DNA of 64,000 bases, from the NCBI GenBank assembly GCA_903868035.1, contig CAIPTQ010000140.1:1-64000 (forward strand), given 5' to 3'. The translations under genes were made by a program, and so were the position numbers. This DNA is from an uncultured Phycisphaerales bacterium (GTDB lineage: Bacteria; Planctomycetota; Phycisphaerae; WQYP01). Below the pieces are notes generated by a model. That model searched no databases. It was not told where the DNA came from and was given only the letters and a program-made list of their open reading frames with translations. Shown piece after piece: positions 26,172-34,103 of this stretch; position 1 is the first letter of the stretch, and each line of letters starts with the position of its first letter.

Positions 26172-26660
26172 ATGCTTCGATGCGGGCAATTAATCGGGAT
26201 GGCGGCCGGTGTGGCGCTGGGCGGCGTTTCGGCGTGGGTGACAGCCGCCGGCCCGCCGGCAACCACCCCACGACCACCGGCCACGACCCAAGGGGCACAG
26301 ACAATTCCGGCCCGTGACGTCCAAAGGAAGAATCCGATTCCGGCCGATGCGGGTTCCCGCGCCACGGGGAAGCAGGTGTATGGCAGTAATTGCGCGCCCT
26401 GCCATGGTGCGAGCGGCAAGGGAGACGGGCCGATCGCGAATTTACAGACCCAACCGCCGGCCAACTTGACGGATGCGAAATTCGCGAACGACACCGATGG
26501 AGCTCTGTTCTGGAAACTCGGCAATGGACACCCGCCGATGCCCAAATTTGACAATCTTCTGCCCGACGAATCCCGGTGGAATGTGGTCAACCATCTGCGG
26601 ACGCTGATTGTAGTGCCGGGGACATCACCGGCGACGGTTCCGTCCACCCAGTCAAAATAA
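26172..26660 (+). CDS. Periplasmic c-type cytochrome (monoheme)
   Basis: A 162-residue exported cytochrome c. A signal peptide (to about residue 26) and a Pro/Thr-rich linker precede one heme site CAPCH (Cys74, Cys77, His78). Met123 in GHPPMPKF is the likely sixth ligand. It is a clear paralogue of the cytochrome encoded at 29947, sharing the order N-P-x-x-A-D, heme motif, TDGALFWKL, then MP and RW-x-x-x-N-x-x-RTL. AAGGACA lies just upstream of the ATG. Heading the electron-transfer operon, it probably takes electrons from, or hands them to, the NrfD/ferredoxin pair in the periplasm. Confidence 0.9.
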   Translation: MLRCGQLIGMAAGVALGGVSAWVTAAGPPATTPRPPATTQGAQTIPARDVQRKNPIPADAGSRATGKQVYGSNCAPCHGASGKGDGPIANLQTQPPANLTDAKFANDTDGALFWKLGNGHPPMPKFDNLLPDESRWNVVNHLRTLIVVPGTSPATVPSTQSK

Positions 26661-26687
26661 CGATGAATCAGCGTATTATTCATTTTT

Positions 26688-26816
26688 AGGAATAGTCAAT
26701 ATAACAAATTGGATATAAAGGTCGAAAATACCTTGAAATCGTATTTGCATGAACCTACGATGCGTAAATGGCGTTGTTTTTCTTCGTTAAGATTAGGCTA
26801 TTCCTAACACCTGACA
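26688..26816. other. AT-rich spacer with TTAGG/CCTAA dyad before the ferredoxin gene
   Basis: This gap between the cytochrome and ferredoxin genes is much richer in A and T than its surroundings. It contains TTAGGCTATTCCTAA, a 5-bp dyad around five bases, close to the start codon, and AGGAATAG further upstream as a partial inverted copy. A second, regulated promoter for the ferredoxin-NrfD genes may lie here. I cannot define its hexamers. Confidence 0.3.
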
Positions 26817-26822
26817 GAAGAA

Positions 26823-27800
26823 ATGACTGCTTCGAACGGAGTACCGCTTATGAATGGCGATCGGCGAAATTTTCTCACCCATGGTTTGGTCGCGTTGGGC
26901 GCGATTGCGGGCACGGTGGCCGTCGGCAAGGGTTTGGATAAGGTGCTGGGGCAAACGGCACCCGAGCCGCCCAAGGGGCCGCTGCTTACGGCCATGACGC
27001 CCGAGGGACGGCTCATCCAGGTTCCCGCATCCCAGGCGGTATCCCTGCCGGTAATCAGCAATGCGGAGATTCGTAAGGGCATCCCCGGACGCAAATGGGT
27101 GATGGTGTTTGACCTGGCCGGTTGCGACGGGTGCAAGACCTGCACGAAATCATGCAACAAGATGCATTATGTCCCGGGGGACCGTGAATGGATCAAGGTC
27201 TTCAAGATGCAGGATGCCCCCGAAACGACGCCCTACTACTTCCCGCGCCCGTGCTTCCACTGCGACAACCCGCCCTGCACGCGGGTGTGCCCGGTCGATG
27301 CCACATTCAAGCGGCAGGATGGCACGGTGCTCATCGACAACGAGCGGTGCATCGGGTGCCGGTTCTGCATGGCGGCGTGTCCCTATTCGGTGCGCGTCTT
27401 CAACTGGGGGCCGCCGCAGGATCCTCCGGAAGCGCTGGCCAAGCCTTATTCGCCGGAGCAGGGCTATCCGCGGCGCATGGGCACGGTTGAAAAATGCGAT
27501 TTCTGCCCGGACATGGCGGAACAGGGCAAACTTCCCGCGTGTGCCGCGGGCTGCCCCATGGGCGTGATCTACTTCGGCGATCAGAACGAGGACGCGGTGA
27601 CCAACTCCAAGGGCGAAACCGTCCGCTTGTCGAGGCTGCTGACCGAGCGTGCGGGGTATCGCTACATGGAAGAGCTCGGGACCGAGCCGCGCGTGTATTA
27701 CTTGCCGCCGAAAAACCGCCTGTACGCCCCGCCGGGCAAACCGGGAACTGTGGGCGGACACGACGTCCTGATAAGCCCCGGCACCAACCCCAAGCAATGA
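26823..27800 (+). CDS. Tat-exported four-cluster [4Fe-4S] ferredoxin subunit (NrfC/DmsB type)
   Basis: A 325-residue electron-transfer subunit. A twin-arginine signal (DRRNFLTHGLVALG) at residues about 13-30 sends it folded to the periplasm. Four cysteine groups follow: CDGCKTCTKSC, CFHCDNPPCTRVCP, CIGCRFCMAACP and CDFC-x(n)-CAAGCP. Each supplies ligands for one of four [4Fe-4S] clusters, as in NrfC, PsrB and DmsB. ATG 26850 (MNGDRRNF, preceded by CGGAG) is an alternative start just before the Tat motif. It pairs with the NrfD gene 69 bases downstream. No molybdopterin oxidoreductase gene is near, so its redox partner is probably one of the cytochromes encoded around it. Confidence 0.93.
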   Translation: MTASNGVPLMNGDRRNFLTHGLVALGAIAGTVAVGKGLDKVLGQTAPEPPKGPLLTAMTPEGRLIQVPASQAVSLPVISNAEIRKGIPGRKWVMVFDLAGCDGCKTCTKSCNKMHYVPGDREWIKVFKMQDAPETTPYYFPRPCFHCDNPPCTRVCPVDATFKRQDGTVLIDNERCIGCRFCMAACPYSVRVFNWGPPQDPPEALAKPYSPEQGYPRRMGTVEKCDFCPDMAEQGKLPACAAGCPMGVIYFGDQNEDAVTNSKGETVRLSRLLTERAGYRYMEELGTEPRVYYLPPKNRLYAPPGKPGTVGGHDVLISPGTNPKQ

Positions 27801-27869
27801 CCATGTCGCGCATAAGTGCGTAACTCCAGCGGGGGCGACGCCCCTCACAATGCCAGAAGAAAGGAAACT

Positions 27870-29300
27870 ATGCACCGCGAACCGTCCCCACCGCTTGCCG
27901 CCGACAAAGACCGGACGGATCCGCCGGGCGAATCCGCCTTGTCCCGCCACATCACCACCGAGATCGGCAAGACCCTGGCCCCCCCGCGTCTCGGCGGGCG
28001 CCTCTGGATCCTCTTTCTCTTGTCGGTCATTACCGCGGGCGTCGTGGCCTACATCTTGCAACTGGCCTACGGCCTGTCCGAGACCGGCATGCGGGATTAC
28101 GTCTCCTGGGGCGTATACATGACCAACTTCGTATTTTTCATCGGAGTGAGCCATGCCGGCACGCTGATTTCGGCGATCCTCCGTGTGACCAATGCGGAGT
28201 GGCGCCACCCCATCACCCGCATGGCCGAGGGCATCACGGTCTTCGCGCTGCTGGTGGGCGCGCCGATGGTGATCGTGGACATGGGCCGGCCCGACCGGCT
28301 GCACCATCTGCTGCTCTACGGCCGCCTCAACTCGCCCATTCTCTGGGACGTGCTTTCGGTGACCACCTACATCACCGGCAGCTTCCTGTATCTCTATGTG
28401 GCCAGCATCCCGGACTTTGCGATCCTGGCCCGGCAAGGCTCGACGGGCAATGTGTTTTCCGCCCTGCGCCTCCGCATCTACCGCTTCTTTTCGCTGGGAT
28501 ACCGCGGCACACCCAAGCAGAAACACCACCTCGAACGCGCCCTGGGCACCATGGCCATCGTCATCATCCCCGTCGCCGTTTCGGTCCATACGGTGGTCTC
28601 CTGGGTCTTCGGCATGACGTTGCGTCCCGGTTGGCATTCCACCATCTTCGGGCCCTACTTCGTCATCGGCGCGATCTTCTCGGGCACGGCGGGCATCGTG
28701 CTGGCCATGGCCATCTTCCGCCGCGTCTACCGGCTCGAAAAATACCTCACCAACCGCCATTTCCGCTACCTGGGCACGCTGCTGCTGGTGTTCAACATCC
28801 TCTACATTTACTTCACGCTTAGCGAATATCTGACCACCTGGTACGGCGGCGAGGCCGTGGACATGCGCCTGGTTGATATGCTCATGGGTCCCACCCATTT
28901 CGGCCTGCTGTTCTGGGGCACCATCCTGGTCGGGCTGTTCATCCCCGCCGTGCTGCTGGTCCTGCCGGTGAAAAAAACCATCGCCCCGATCGTCATCGCA
29001 TCCATCCTGGTGAACCTGGGCATGTGGGTGAAACGCTACCTGATCATCGTCCCCACGATGCTCACGCCGTTCATCGATCCCAAGGCCGCGGAGGCCAGCC
29101 CCCACTATCTCCCCACCATCATCGAGTGGACGATCACCGCGGCGGCATTTGCGTTTTTCCTGCTTTTGTTTACGCTATTCGCCAAGTTCCTTCCCATCAT
29201 CTCGATCTGGGAAAGCGTGGAAGGGATTGAGACCCTCGGGGCCGAGCGTACGGGGATGAGCGGGGAATTGGAAAAGATTGCCGGAAAGGAGGCCCCATGA
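27870..29300 (+). CDS. NrfD/PsrC-type quinol-interacting membrane subunit
   Basis: A 476-residue membrane protein with about nine or ten helices, beginning after a 45-residue hydrophilic lead. Conserved family features include YVSWGVYMTNFVFFIGVSHAG in helix 2, the DMGRPDRLHHLL loop and HTVVSWVFG. NrfD proteins exchange electrons between the quinone pool and a partner ferredoxin and may move protons. ATG 27870, with AAGGA just upstream, is preferred to an in-frame ATG 18 codons earlier. The stop overlaps the next start by four bases. It is closest in style to the long NrfD subunits of alternative complex III and related planctomycete modules. Confidence 0.92.
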   Translation: MHREPSPPLAADKDRTDPPGESALSRHITTEIGKTLAPPRLGGRLWILFLLSVITAGVVAYILQLAYGLSETGMRDYVSWGVYMTNFVFFIGVSHAGTLISAILRVTNAEWRHPITRMAEGITVFALLVGAPMVIVDMGRPDRLHHLLLYGRLNSPILWDVLSVTTYITGSFLYLYVASIPDFAILARQGSTGNVFSALRLRIYRFFSLGYRGTPKQKHHLERALGTMAIVIIPVAVSVHTVVSWVFGMTLRPGWHSTIFGPYFVIGAIFSGTAGIVLAMAIFRRVYRLEKYLTNRHFRYLGTLLLVFNILYIYFTLSEYLTTWYGGEAVDMRLVDMLMGPTHFGLLFWGTILVGLFIPAVLLVLPVKKTIAPIVIASILVNLGMWVKRYLIIVPTMLTPFIDPKAAEASPHYLPTIIEWTITAAAFAFFLLLFTLFAKFLPIISIWESVEGIETLGAERTGMSGELEKIAGKEAP

Positions 29301-29950
29301 GCCGTTTGAGATTGTTTTCGGCCTTGATCTTTTTGGGCCTAGGCCCGCTGGCGGCGCGGGCCCAATCGGGCGGCGGCATGCCGGGCATGAACATGCCGGG
29401 CATGGATATGCCGGGCATGACGATGCCCCTGACCACTCCCGCGACCACGGCCATCGCGCCCGTGGGCCCGATTCCGGTGATCGTCGTGGCGCCCCGGATG
29501 GAAGAGGGAAATCGGATGATCGGCGCCACGGTCACGCTCAATGGCCAGCCGTTGGACGGCGCGCGGGTGAACTTTTTCGTCGAACGTTCATTCGGCGCAT
29601 TGGACCTCGGGCACGATGACACGTACGTCTCCGACGGCGCCGCCGTTGCCGCCGTCAAGTTTCCCGAAGGCCTGCCCGGCGGCACCACGGGCAAACTGCA
29701 CATCATCGCGCGGGTGGTCGCCAAGCCGCCGCCCGCCACGCCTTTTTATGCCGCGGGCGCCGGCGACACCATGCTCCCCGCCGATATCATCGTCGTACCC
29801 GATCCGGATCCTTTTCCCCGCGCCCTCTGGGCGCCCCACGCCCCGATTCCCTTGATCCTGACCCTGGCCCTGGCCCTGGGCGGCGTGTGGACCACGTATA
29901 TTTTTGTTCTCACTCAACTGCGGGCACTCCGCAAGGAAGGTCTTTCATGA
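29297..29950 (+). CDS. Met-rich membrane-anchored periplasmic protein
   Basis: A 217-residue protein that I cannot assign to a named family. A signal peptide (cleavage after about residue 22, ARAQ) is followed by MPGMNMPGMDMPGMTMP (28-44), where every second or third residue is Met. Such runs bind Cu(I) or Ag(I) in copper-handling proteins. An Ig-like beta domain (about 58-150) and a C-terminal membrane helix (about 186-206) complete it. ATGA overlaps couple it to both the NrfD and cytochrome genes, so it is an integral part of the operon. It might deliver copper to, or assemble, a downstream oxidase or cytochrome; this is inference from the motif only. Confidence 0.6.
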   Translation: MSRLRLFSALIFLGLGPLAARAQSGGGMPGMNMPGMDMPGMTMPLTTPATTAIAPVGPIPVIVVAPRMEEGNRMIGATVTLNGQPLDGARVNFFVERSFGALDLGHDDTYVSDGAAVAAVKFPEGLPGGTTGKLHIIARVVAKPPPATPFYAAGAGDTMLPADIIVVPDPDPFPRALWAPHAPIPLILTLALALGGVWTTYIFVLTQLRALRKEGLS

Positions 29951-30429
29951 CAACACGGTTTCATATCCGCCGCACCGCGGCGCTGGCAGCCCTGGGCATT
30001 CTGGCCTTCAGCCTGCTGACGGTCTGGGCGGCCGATCCCGCCGCCACCCAGCCCTGGACGGCCCCGGCCCGCGAGGCGCGCAAGACCAATCCCGTCGCCG
30101 CCGACGCCTTTTCCATCGCCGCCGGCCAGGGGCTGTATGTCAAGCACTGCCTCCCGTGCCACGGCGCGACGGGCGTCGGCAACGGGCCATCGGCCAAGGA
30201 TCTGGAAAAAAGCCCCGGTGATTTGAGCAAGCCCGCGATGTGGGAACAGACCGACGGCGCCGTCTTCTGGAAACTCACCACGGGCAAGAAGCCGATGCCC
30301 ACCTTCGAGACGCTCACCAGCGAGACCGAACGGTGGCAGATCATCAACTACATGCGTACGCTGGCGCCCAAGCCGGCGGCGACGGCGGCGAGTGCGCCGG
30401 CGGCGACGGCGAGCCAGCCGGGGAAGTGA
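29947..30429 (+). CDS. Periplasmic c-type cytochrome (monoheme), paralogue of the first
   Basis: A 160-residue exported cytochrome c. The signal peptide (FHIRRTAALAALGILAFSLL) ends near Ala28. The heme motif CLPCH is at Cys68, Cys71 and His72, with Met117 in KKPMPTF as likely axial ligand. The start overlaps the preceding stop (ATGA), which fixes it against an in-frame GTG/ATG further upstream. It shares TDGAVFWKL and ERWQIINYMRTL with the first cytochrome of the operon, so the pair arose by duplication. The tail is Ala/Pro-rich. Expected role: soluble or loosely bound electron carrier for the NrfD complex. Confidence 0.9.
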   Translation: MTTRFHIRRTAALAALGILAFSLLTVWAADPAATQPWTAPAREARKTNPVAADAFSIAAGQGLYVKHCLPCHGATGVGNGPSAKDLEKSPGDLSKPAMWEQTDGAVFWKLTTGKKPMPTFETLTSETERWQIINYMRTLAPKPAATAASAPAATASQPGK

Positions 30430-30432
30430 GAG

Positions 30433-30470
30433 TAATTGGTAATTGGTAATTGGTAATTGGTAATTGGTAA
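30433..30470. repeat. Five tandem TAATTGG heptamers
   Basis: TAATTGG is repeated exactly five times plus a partial unit in the gap between the second cytochrome and the porin gene. Related units form the arms of the inverted repeat at 19642-19738. Confidence 0.95.
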
Positions 30471-30489
30471 CTTGTGTTTTGTGAGGTGA

Positions 30490-31881
30490 ATGATGAGACG
30501 ATCGCTTTACGCACTGCTGGCCGTGGGTGTTCTACTTTCCGTTTCGGGACAGGCGTTTGCGCAAGCGGTTCCCGCGGCCGGCGCGCCGGTGACGCGGGAG
30601 GAGTTTGACAAGATGATGAAGGAGATGGCCGCCCTGCGGCAGGAGGTGACGCAACTCAAGGCGGAGCGCGCGGCGACGCAGGGCGCTGTGCCGGCGGCGC
30701 CGGGGTCGGCGGCGGAGGTGGCGCAACTGCGGCAGGAGGTGGCGGCGCTCAAGCAGCAACGGGCGGCGGACGCGGCGGATTCGCAGGCCTACCAGGACGA
30801 GATCGACAAGACCATCAAGGATGTCGTCAAGCAGGCCCGGGCCAATGGCATGGGGCAGGAGAAACTGCTGCTGACGGGCGACGGGGCGGTGGGGTTCACG
30901 GCCCAGAAGGGCTCTCCCAGCACGTTCTTCGCGGGGGTGGCCCCGCGGTTGCTGTGGAAGCTCAACGATCAACTGATGTTCGACGCGGGCATCGACATCA
31001 GCGTGGGGCGCGACAGCGTCACCAACGAAAATACCTCGTCGTTCGACCTGAAGATCGCGTCGGTTTCGTACATTCTCAACGACTACCTGGTCATCGGCGG
31101 GGGGTTGTTTGTGTCGCCGTTCGCGGCGTATCACCGGGACTTCGACCCCTCGTGGATCACGAAACTGCCGGACGATCCGCTGGTGTTTTCCGACGGCGGC
31201 CTGGCGCCGTCCTCGGTGCTGGGGGCGTTCATCAGCGGGGCGTACCCGATCGGGAGCACGAAGGTGAACTACGCGTTGTACGCCTCGAACGGGCCGGAGC
31301 TGATGACGGGTACGGACAATGCCGGCAGCCTGGGCTTCGACAATTTTGTCGATTTGAACAACAACAAGGCGGTGGGGGGCCGGGTGGGGTTCCTGCCGAT
31401 GCCGGAGCTGGAGGTGGGGTACTCGATATTGTGCGGGCAGGCGAACGCGGCGGGCGATCCGACGGCCAACGCGTTCCTGCAGGCGGTGGATTTCAACTAC
31501 ACGCGCACGTCCAACCTGCTGCTGGGCACGATCGCGCTGCGTTCGGAGTGGGTGTGGTCGCACGTGGGCGACCGGACCTACACCGGCACGGACGGCCCGC
31601 TGAACTTCAAGAACAACCGGAGCGGCGGCTATGTGCAGGTCGCGTACCGCCCGAGCCTGGTGAGCATCAAGGAGCTGCGCAACTTCGAGGCGATTTTCCG
31701 CTATGACCGCCTGGACGCGCCGGCGGCGGCGCCCGGGGGCGGACATGAACAGCGGTACACGGTGGGGCTGGATTACTGGCTGGATGCGCGGTCGGTGCTA
31801 AAGGTGGCGTATGAGTTCGACCACAAGTCGAACGACGCAAGTGCGCCGGCGTTCTTGGTGCAGTTTGGCGTGGGCTTTTAG
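30490..31881 (+). CDS. Outer-membrane porin-like protein with N-terminal coiled coil
   Basis: A 463-residue exported protein. A signal peptide ends at GQAFAQA (about residue 25). A heptad-rich helix follows from about 37 to 115 (MAALRQEVTQLKAERA, AQLRQEVAALKQQRA). The rest is beta-barrel-like, with alternating aromatic and small residues, Gly-Asn-rich turns and the terminal FLVQFGVGF ending in Phe, a typical outer-membrane signature. The layout (coiled coil then barrel) is seen in SlpA/OprB-like and phosphate-selective porins of several phyla. As part of the cytochrome operon it may place a redox partner or admit a substrate at the outer membrane; the substrate is unknown. Confidence 0.7.
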   Translation: MMRRSLYALLAVGVLLSVSGQAFAQAVPAAGAPVTREEFDKMMKEMAALRQEVTQLKAERAATQGAVPAAPGSAAEVAQLRQEVAALKQQRAADAADSQAYQDEIDKTIKDVVKQARANGMGQEKLLLTGDGAVGFTAQKGSPSTFFAGVAPRLLWKLNDQLMFDAGIDISVGRDSVTNENTSSFDLKIASVSYILNDYLVIGGGLFVSPFAAYHRDFDPSWITKLPDDPLVFSDGGLAPSSVLGAFISGAYPIGSTKVNYALYASNGPELMTGTDNAGSLGFDNFVDLNNNKAVGGRVGFLPMPELEVGYSILCGQANAAGDPTANAFLQAVDFNYTRTSNLLLGTIALRSEWVWSHVGDRTYTGTDGPLNFKNNRSGGYVQVAYRPSLVSIKELRNFEAIFRYDRLDAPAAAPGGGHEQRYTVGLDYWLDARSVLKVAYEFDHKSNDASAPAFLVQFGVGF

Positions 31882-31890
31882 CCCCCCCCG

Positions 31891-31918
31891 ATTTTTGATT
31901 TTTGATTTTCAATTTTCG
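31891..31918. repeat. AT-rich period-7 array before the lipoprotein cytochrome
   Basis: Four heptamers (ATTTTTG, ATTTTTG, ATTTTCA, ATTTTCG) lie between the porin stop and the next ribosome-binding site (AAGGAG at 31939). It resembles the array inside the ketoacyl synthase gene read on the other strand. Confidence 0.85.
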
Positions 31919-31951
31919 ATTGGGGGTGGGATTTTTCCAAGGAGTGTTCAC

Positions 31952-32284
31952 ATGACCAAGTCAAATATTCGCAGGGTGATGGTGGTGAGCGTTTGGGCGG
32001 CGGCGGCGGTTTTAGTTGTGACCGGTTGCGAGATGTCCGGGCGGAGACCGGACGTGGGCGCAGCCAGCGCGCCGGCGGCGGCGGCCCCGGTTGCGGCCAA
32101 GGCGGAGAAGAGCGGCACGGAGCTGTGGTCGGACACTTGCGGCCATTGCCACAACCTGCGGTCGCCCTCGGGGTTTAGTCCGGCGCAGTGGGAGGTGGCG
32201 GTGTACGACATGCGCGTGCGGGCGCATCTGACGGGGGAGGAGCAGCGGAAGATATTGGAATTTCTGAAGGCGGCTTCGCAGTGA
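31952..32284 (+). CDS. Small lipoprotein c-type cytochrome
   Basis: A 110-residue protein with a lipoprotein signal (lipobox VVTGC, Cys26) and a single heme motif CGHCH (Cys63, Cys66, His67). Met87 (VAVYDMRV) is a possible sixth ligand. Its domain is shorter than those of the two other cytochromes of the operon and is of the cytochrome c class seen in quinol:cytochrome c modules. AAGGAG lies eight bases before the ATG. Upstream in-frame codons overlap the porin gene and are excluded. Membrane-anchored by lipid, it could be the terminal electron acceptor of the complex. Confidence 0.85.
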   Translation: MTKSNIRRVMVVSVWAAAAVLVVTGCEMSGRRPDVGAASAPAAAAPVAAKAEKSGTELWSDTCGHCHNLRSPSGFSPAQWEVAVYDMRVRAHLTGEEQRKILEFLKAASQ

Positions 32285-32315
32285 AGCCTATGCATATTGG
32301 TTTCAGGAGTTCCCC

Positions 32316-32870
32316 ATGGCCGCACCGCTACCGCTGGAGCCTGGCGATCAGCTTATTCATCATGGCCCGCGCGTGGATTTCATTTTGCGGCCCATCAAGA
32401 CCGCCGGCGGGGGTACGCGGCAGCGCGAGGTGGTGCTGCATCCGGGCGCGGTCATCATTTTGCCGGTGCTGGAGGACGGGCGGATCGTGATGATCCGGAA
32501 CCTGCGGCACAGCGTGCGGGAGACGCTGCTGGAGCTGCCGGCGGGGACGCTGGAGCGTGATGCCGGGGGCGTGGGGGAGGAGCCCGCGTTGTGCGCGGCG
32601 CGGGAGCTGACGGAGGAGACGGGCTACCGTGCGGGGCGGATCGAGCCGTTCGGGTGGTTTTACACCTCGCCGGGGATATTGAATGAGAAGATGTACGCGT
32701 TTCTGGCCACGAGGCTGACGGCGGGTGCCCAGAAACTCGAGGAAACCGAGCAAATCCAGGTGGTGGAGATGGGGCCGGGGGAGGTTCTGCGGCAAATCCG
32801 GGAAAATCTGATAGTGGATGCGAAAACCATCGCGACGCTGCTAAAATACCTCGTTGGGCGGAAATCGTGA
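32316..32870 (+). CDS. NUDIX hydrolase (ADP-ribose pyrophosphatase type)
   Basis: A 184-residue cytosolic hydrolase. The NUDIX box is present though spaced by an insertion: LPAGTLERD, then EEPALCAARELTEETGYRAG, giving the REL-x-EET-G-Y core with its metal-binding glutamates. The surrounding VIILPVLEDGRIVMIRNLRHSV strand and the YTSPGILNEKMYAFLA segment match ADP-ribose and GDP-mannose pyrophosphatases. These split nucleoside diphosphate linked to another moiety into a phosphate ester and a nucleotide. The gene starts 31 bases after the cytochrome stop and is followed by the M50 protease. No functional link to either is obvious. Confidence 0.9.
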   Translation: MAAPLPLEPGDQLIHHGPRVDFILRPIKTAGGGTRQREVVLHPGAVIILPVLEDGRIVMIRNLRHSVRETLLELPAGTLERDAGGVGEEPALCAARELTEETGYRAGRIEPFGWFYTSPGILNEKMYAFLATRLTAGAQKLEETEQIQVVEMGPGEVLRQIRENLIVDAKTIATLLKYLVGRKS

Positions 32871-32936
32871 ACCGCCCCTCCCCGGCACCACCGGGAACTT
32901 AGGGCCGTGCGGCCCACTGATAGCAGGGAAACCGCC

Positions 32937-34010
32937 ATGGGCTGGCAGGACAGGGATTACAACCGGATCGGCGATGCGCGGTTCCAGAACCCGCTGCTGA
33001 ACTTCCTGTTTGGATCGGTCCCGCTGGGGACGTACTTCCGGATTCGCGTGCGGATGCACGCAATTTTCATTTACTTCATTGTTTTTGAGTTGCTGTTCGC
33101 CAATCTCCGGAACGGTTATGGCTACCAGCGGACGGCGATCAGCCTGCTGGTGCGGTTCACGATCATCATTTTGCATGAATTCGGGCATTGTTTTGGCGCG
33201 CGGCTGATGGGCGGGCATGCCGACGAAGTGTTGATCTGGCCCCTGGGGGGTTTGGCGTACGCCCAGCCGCCGCACCGGCCGTGGGCGACGTTTGTCACCT
33301 ATGCCGCCGGGCCGGCGGTGAACGTGGTGATTTGCGTGGTGACGGGGTCGGTGTTGTTCGCGCTGGGGCATTTTGACTGGTCGTGGATCAACCCGCTGCT
33401 GTCGTTTGGCGGCGGCCGGCAGTATATGGATTGGGAGACATATGTTTTGCTGGGGCCAACGCATCTGGTGGGGTGGCTCTTCTGGTATTTCACGGTGAGC
33501 GCGAGCCTGCTGTTTTTCAACCTGCTGCCGATCTACCCGCTGGACGGCGGGGGGATGCTGCAGGCTATTTTGTGGAAGCCGCTGGGGTATCGGCGGGCGA
33601 TGGGGTTTGCGACGATCACGGGGATGGTGGGCGCGGGGTTCGGGTTTTTCCTGGGCCTGTACACCGGGAGCGGGATGCTGCTGCTGCTGGCGATCGCGGG
33701 CTTCACGACCTGCTACCAGATGCGCAAGACGCTGGCGCAGACGGCGGACGAGGATACGAACGACCAGTACGACCTGTCGGCGGCGTGGGACGACCCGTAT
33801 CAGGCGCGGCCGCGGCGGAAGCTCAAGAAGCGCTGGTTCAACACGGCGCGCAAGCGGGCGTTGGCGGACCAGGCGGAGCAGGCGAAGATCGACGCGATAT
33901 TGGCGAAGGTCAAGGAGAAGGGGCTGCACTCGCTTTCGTGGTGGGACAAGCGCACGCTGAAAAAAGCCACACAAAGGCAGCGCCAGCAGGATTTGGCGGG
34001 GCGGTTGTGA
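32937..34010 (+). CDS. M50 (site-2 protease-like) membrane metallopeptidase
   Basis: A 357-residue membrane protein with five or six helices. The zinc motif HEFGH (His80, Glu81, His84) lies in one membrane helix and the third ligand Asp203 in LLPIYPLDGGGM in another, the intramembrane arrangement of site-2 proteases. There are no CBS domains. A basic, helical 90-residue cytoplasmic tail follows the last helix. MGWQDRDYNR is taken as the start; ten in-frame codons precede it. Such proteases release membrane-tethered transcription factors or anti-sigma factors. No target gene is adjacent. Confidence 0.88.
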   Translation: MGWQDRDYNRIGDARFQNPLLNFLFGSVPLGTYFRIRVRMHAIFIYFIVFELLFANLRNGYGYQRTAISLLVRFTIIILHEFGHCFGARLMGGHADEVLIWPLGGLAYAQPPHRPWATFVTYAAGPAVNVVICVVTGSVLFALGHFDWSWINPLLSFGGGRQYMDWETYVLLGPTHLVGWLFWYFTVSASLLFFNLLPIYPLDGGGMLQAILWKPLGYRRAMGFATITGMVGAGFGFFLGLYTGSGMLLLLAIAGFTTCYQMRKTLAQTADEDTNDQYDLSAAWDDPYQARPRRKLKKRWFNTARKRALADQAEQAKIDAILAKVKEKGLHSLSWWDKRTLKKATQRQRQQDLAGRL

Positions 34011-34103
34011 TAAGACAGATGCAGATGTATCTATCAACCACGAAGAACGCGAAGACACGAAGAATAAATGACGGTTGAGATGTGACTGTCAGGCGGTGTT
34101 TGG

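Noticed and set aside
27150..29105. A 651-codon antisense frame across the ferredoxin and NrfD genes
   Set aside because: No recognisable domain, and it overlaps two proteins with complete cysteine clusters and membrane helices on the other strand.
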